Both the position numbers and the translations under genes were made by a program. DNA of 7,193 bases from Pseudomonas sp. PGPPP3 (GTDB lineage: Bacteria; Pseudomonadota; Gammaproteobacteria; Pseudomonadales; Pseudomonadaceae). The notes under the pieces were generated by a model. That model did not search any database. It saw nothing but the letters and a program-made list of their open reading frames with translations, and was not told the origin of the DNA. Positions 5,500 to 7,193 of this stretch are shown here, piece by piece. The stretch covers positions 1-7,193 of the forward strand of contig NKIE01000142.1 in assembly GCA_002256055.1 (NCBI GenBank), in the 5' to 3' direction. Each line of letters starts with the position of its first letter. Position 1 is the stretch's first letter.

Positions 5500-5523
5500 A
5501 TCGCCAGCAAGCTGGCGCCTACA
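5500..5523 (-). repeat. REP-like repetitive extragenic palindrome, single copy
   Basis: Read on the minus strand, the 24-nt element starts TGTAGG and then forms the hairpin CGCCAGC-TT-GCTGGCG, followed by AT. It therefore has the GTAG head plus short GC palindrome expected of RAYT-associated REP sequences. It closely resembles the TGTAGGAGC-type REPs that I recall from fluorescent pseudomonads. It is a singlet, with no inverted partner nearby to make a REPIN. It lies downstream of ppiC, the usual extragenic location. Confidence 0.6.
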
Positions 5524-5531
5524 AAGAGCGA

Positions 5532-5554
5532 CCAGTGCATGCAACATGCACTGG
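5532..5554. repeat. Perfect 10-bp palindrome, third of the cluster
   Basis: CCAGTGCATG (5532-5541) pairs with CATGCACTGG (5545-5554) around the 3-base loop CAA. It is a very stable hairpin 43 bp beyond the ppiC stop on the minus strand. Without an adjacent T-run it could still stop ppiC transcription or stabilise its mRNA 3' end. It shares GCATGCAA with the palindrome at 5458-5483. Confidence 0.6.
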
Positions 5555-5596
5555 GTGCAGAGCCTTTCGTTTGCTACCCGCCTGCCGCCCGTTTCG

Positions 5597-5875
5597 TTAC
5601 TCGCGAAAAAACACCTGCACTAGGTGATAACCAAACTGGCTTTTCACCGGGCCATGCACCTCACGCAGCGGTTTTTTGAAGATGATCTGGTCGATGGCTT
5701 TGACCATCTGTCCGGGGCGTACTTCGCCCAAGTCGCCGCCGCGCTTGCCAGACGGGCATGTGGAAAACTTGCGCGCCAACACGTCGAATGCTTCGCCTTT
5801 GGCAATGCGCGCTTTGAGTTGTGCTGCTTCGGCTTCGGTCTTCACCAGAATATGCCGCGCCATTGCTTTGGCCAT
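5597..5875 (-). CDS. ppiC: PpiC-type parvulin peptidyl-prolyl cis-trans isomerase
   Basis: The 92-residue product from ATG 5875 is a single free-standing parvulin domain, the same size as E. coli PpiC (93 residues). It has no signal peptide, so it is cytoplasmic. Parvulins accelerate cis-trans isomerisation of peptidyl-prolyl bonds. Hallmarks are the start ARHILVKTEAEA, the central CPSGKRGGDLGEVRPGQMV and the C-terminal GPVKSQFGYHLVQV. The conserved active-site histidines are visible in RHILV and GYHLV, and the cysteine in STCPSG. AGGAG at 5889-5885 on the minus strand gives 9-bp spacing to ATG 5875. The internal ATG at 5863 lacks a Shine-Dalgarno, and the upstream extension of the frame is not family-like. 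The gene is monocistronic and divergent from the pilus ATPase gene, with 153 bp between starts and no strong promoter recognised there. It is followed by a REP-like element and palindromes. Confidence 0.94.
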   Translation of the reverse strand: MAKAMARHILVKTEAEAAQLKARIAKGEAFDVLARKFSTCPSGKRGGDLGEVRPGQMVKAIDQIIFKKPLREVHGPVKSQFGYHLVQVFFRE

Positions 5876-6028
5876 GCCTGCTGTCTCCTGAAAAAATGGT
5901 CGCCATTGTGCCAGTAATTGCTGGCGATGCACGGTCGTCGATCAAGGGAGCTGGCAAGCTGTACGAGCCCTACGGGCCTGACAATCTCGCCTAAGGTAGT
6001 AATCGAACTGTTTGAAGGAAGTCTGTCC
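5876..6028. other. Divergent intergenic region between ppiC and the pilus ATPase gene
   Basis: This 153-bp stretch must hold both promoters. The best candidate for the ATPase gene is CTGACA (5978-5983) with TAATCG (6000-6005), spacer 16, but the -10 box is poor. No convincing ppiC promoter was recognised. A small GCCC-TAC-GGGC hairpin (5967-5977) is present. Only the two ribosome binding sites are clear. Confidence 0.35.
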
Positions 6029-7193
6029 ATGGACCTTACCGCAATGCTGAAAATCCTCGCCAGTCAGGATGGTTCAGACCTCTACCTGGCGACTGGCGCG
6101 CCGCCTTGTGCCAAGTTCAACGGGGTGCTCAAGCCGTTGTCGGCCGAGCCACTGAAACCAGGCATGGTGACCGAGATTGCCCAGTCGATCATGGATGCGG
6201 CGCAGCGCGAGGAGTTCGACCGCGAGCTGGAAATGAACTTGGCCATTTCCATCCCCAATGTCGGGCGCTTTCGCATCAATATCTTCAAACAGCGCAACGA
6301 AGTGTCGATCGTGGCGCGCAATATCAAGATGGAAATCCCCACCTTCGAGGACCTTAAACTGCCGGAGGTGCTGCTCAAGACCATCATGGAAAAGCGTGGT
6401 CTGGTGCTGTTCGTCGGTGGCACCGGCTCGGGCAAGTCCACCTCCCTGGCGGCGCTGATCGATTACCGCAACCGCAACAGCGGCGGCCATATCATCACCA
6501 TCGAAGACCCGATCGAGTACGTGCACCGGCACAAGAAATCCATCATCAACCAGCGCGAGGTGGGGGTGGATACCCGCAGCTTCCACGCCGCCCTGAAGAA
6601 CACCTTGCGTCAGGCGCCGGACGTGATTTTGATCGGCGAAATCCGCGACCGTGAAACCATGGAGCATGCCCTGGCCTTCGCCGACACCGGCCACCTGGCG
6701 ATTTCCACCCTGCACGCCAACAACGCCAATCAGGCCCTCGACCGCATCATCAACTTCTTCCCCGAGGAACGCCGTCCGCAGCTGCTCAATGACCTGGGCA
6801 ACAACCTCAAGGCCTTTGTTTCTCAGCGCTTGGTGAAAACCGCCGATGGCAAGCGCCGCGCCGCGGTGGAAGTACTGCTGGGCACCCCGACCATTCGTGA
6901 CCTGATCAAGCGCAATGACCTCTCCGAGATCAAGGAGATCATGGAAAAGTCGAAAAACCTCGGCATGCAGACCTTCGATCAAGCCCTGATCGACTTGGTT
7001 AATGAGGGCGCCATCGATGAGGAGGAAGCGGTGAAAAACGCCGACTCGGCGAACAACGTACGGCTCAAACTCAAGCTCTACCGGGAAACCCCGAGTGCTC
7101 CTGTGGCCGCTGCGCCCGTGGCTGCGCCTGCCGCCAAAGCGGCGGATGTCGCCGACTGGGGCATGGAGTTGAAGTTCGAGGAGATTGCAGTCG
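6029..7193 (+). CDS. PilT/PilU-family type IV pilus retraction ATPase (pilU-like), 3' end outside window
   Basis: ATG 6029 has AAGGA at 6015-6019, 9 bp upstream. The frame is open for 388 codons to the window end, just past the usual PilU/PilT length (about 345-382). Secretion-type hexameric ATPases of this family sit at the cytoplasmic base of the type IV pilus and drive pilus retraction. The N-terminal PAS-like part (1-100) has GSDLYLATGAPP. The core has Walker A GGTGSGKST (130-138, K136), the Asp box ITIEDPIEYVH (156-166), Walker B ILIGEIRDRET (E204) and the His box TGHLAISTLHANNANQALDRI (H229). TPTIRDLIKR (286-295) resembles the AIRNLIRE motif of PilT, while the FFPEERR and GMQTFDQAL segments look PilU-like. 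After about residue 354 comes an Ala/Pro-rich linker and an acidic-hydrophobic tail. There is no neighbouring pilT within the window: ppiC is divergent upstream. Family certain, PilT versus PilU assignment tentative. Confidence 0.93.
   Translation, partial: MDLTAMLKILASQDGSDLYLATGAPPCAKFNGVLKPLSAEPLKPGMVTEIAQSIMDAAQREEFDRELEMNLAISIPNVGRFRINIFKQRNEVSIVARNIKMEIPTFEDLKLPEVLLKTIMEKRGLVLFVGGTGSGKSTSLAALIDYRNRNSGGHIITIEDPIEYVHRHKKSIINQREVGVDTRSFHAALKNTLRQAPDVILIGEIRDRETMEHALAFADTGHLAISTLHANNANQALDRIINFFPEERRPQLLNDLGNNLKAFVSQRLVKTADGKRRAAVEVLLGTPTIRDLIKRNDLSEIKEIMEKSKNLGMQTFDQALIDLVNEGAIDEEEAVKNADSANNVRLKLKLYRETPSAPVAAAPVAAPAAKAADVADWGMELKFEEIAV

Noticed and set aside
5890..5945. CACAAT as a -10 box for ppiC on the minus strand
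   Set aside because: No acceptable -35 hexamer lies 16-18 bp upstream.
6074..6982. 302-codon minus-strand open frame opposite the pilus ATPase gene
   Set aside because: The sense strand has all family motifs. The antisense product is a repetitive Val/Gly/His-rich shadow caused by GC-rich third positions.

Overview
The window looks like a piece of a Pseudomonas chromosome, most likely from the P. fluorescens group. The basis is the near family-perfect GacA, UvrC and PgsA sequences, the GC-rich codon use, a TTG-started gacA, and a short REP-type palindrome of the kind common in fluorescent pseudomonads. The genus call rests on recall of protein families, not on a database search. Most of the window is core housekeeping DNA. 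I see no phage, insertion sequence, CRISPR array or defence island.

Left part (1-1690). The 3' end of the chaperone gene htpG is followed by a large bulged hairpin. Next comes a small exported protein of the DUF3859 type (425-889), preceded by a near-perfect PhoB-binding array of three heptamers on an 11-bp period. A perfect 16-bp bidirectional terminator separates it from a convergent inner-membrane gene of the BI-1/YccA family (993-1568, minus). Two proteins here look abnormal. HtpG ends about 50 residues early, without its C-terminal dimerisation helices. The YccA-like protein lacks about 30 residues, apparently parts of two membrane helices. Both losses keep the reading frame.

Middle part (1618-5424). 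Back-to-back sigma70 promoters drive the yccA-like gene leftwards and tRNA-Ser(UGA) rightwards. Then comes the conserved cluster gacA-uvrC-pgsA-tRNA-Gly-tRNA-Cys, equivalent to enterobacterial uvrY-uvrC-pgsA-glyW-cysT. gacA encodes the response regulator of the GacS/GacA system and overlaps uvrC (nucleotide excision repair) by 14 bp. pgsA (phosphatidylglycerol phosphate synthesis) follows after about 30 bp. The tRNAs have their own strong promoter and a clear terminator. The roughly 180-bp gacA leader holds a long imperfect hairpin with two competing 5' arms.

Right part (5425-7193). A 170-bp intergenic stretch carries three separate palindromes, the middle one REP-like. It is followed by ppiC (parvulin prolyl isomerase, minus strand). 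Diverging from ppiC is an orphan PilT/PilU-family type IV pilus ATPase with an unusual Ala/Pro-rich C-terminal extension, cut by the window end. No new multi-gene system is evident. The most unusual signals are the two in-frame protein truncations, the Pho-type array, and the structured intergenic RNA/DNA elements.
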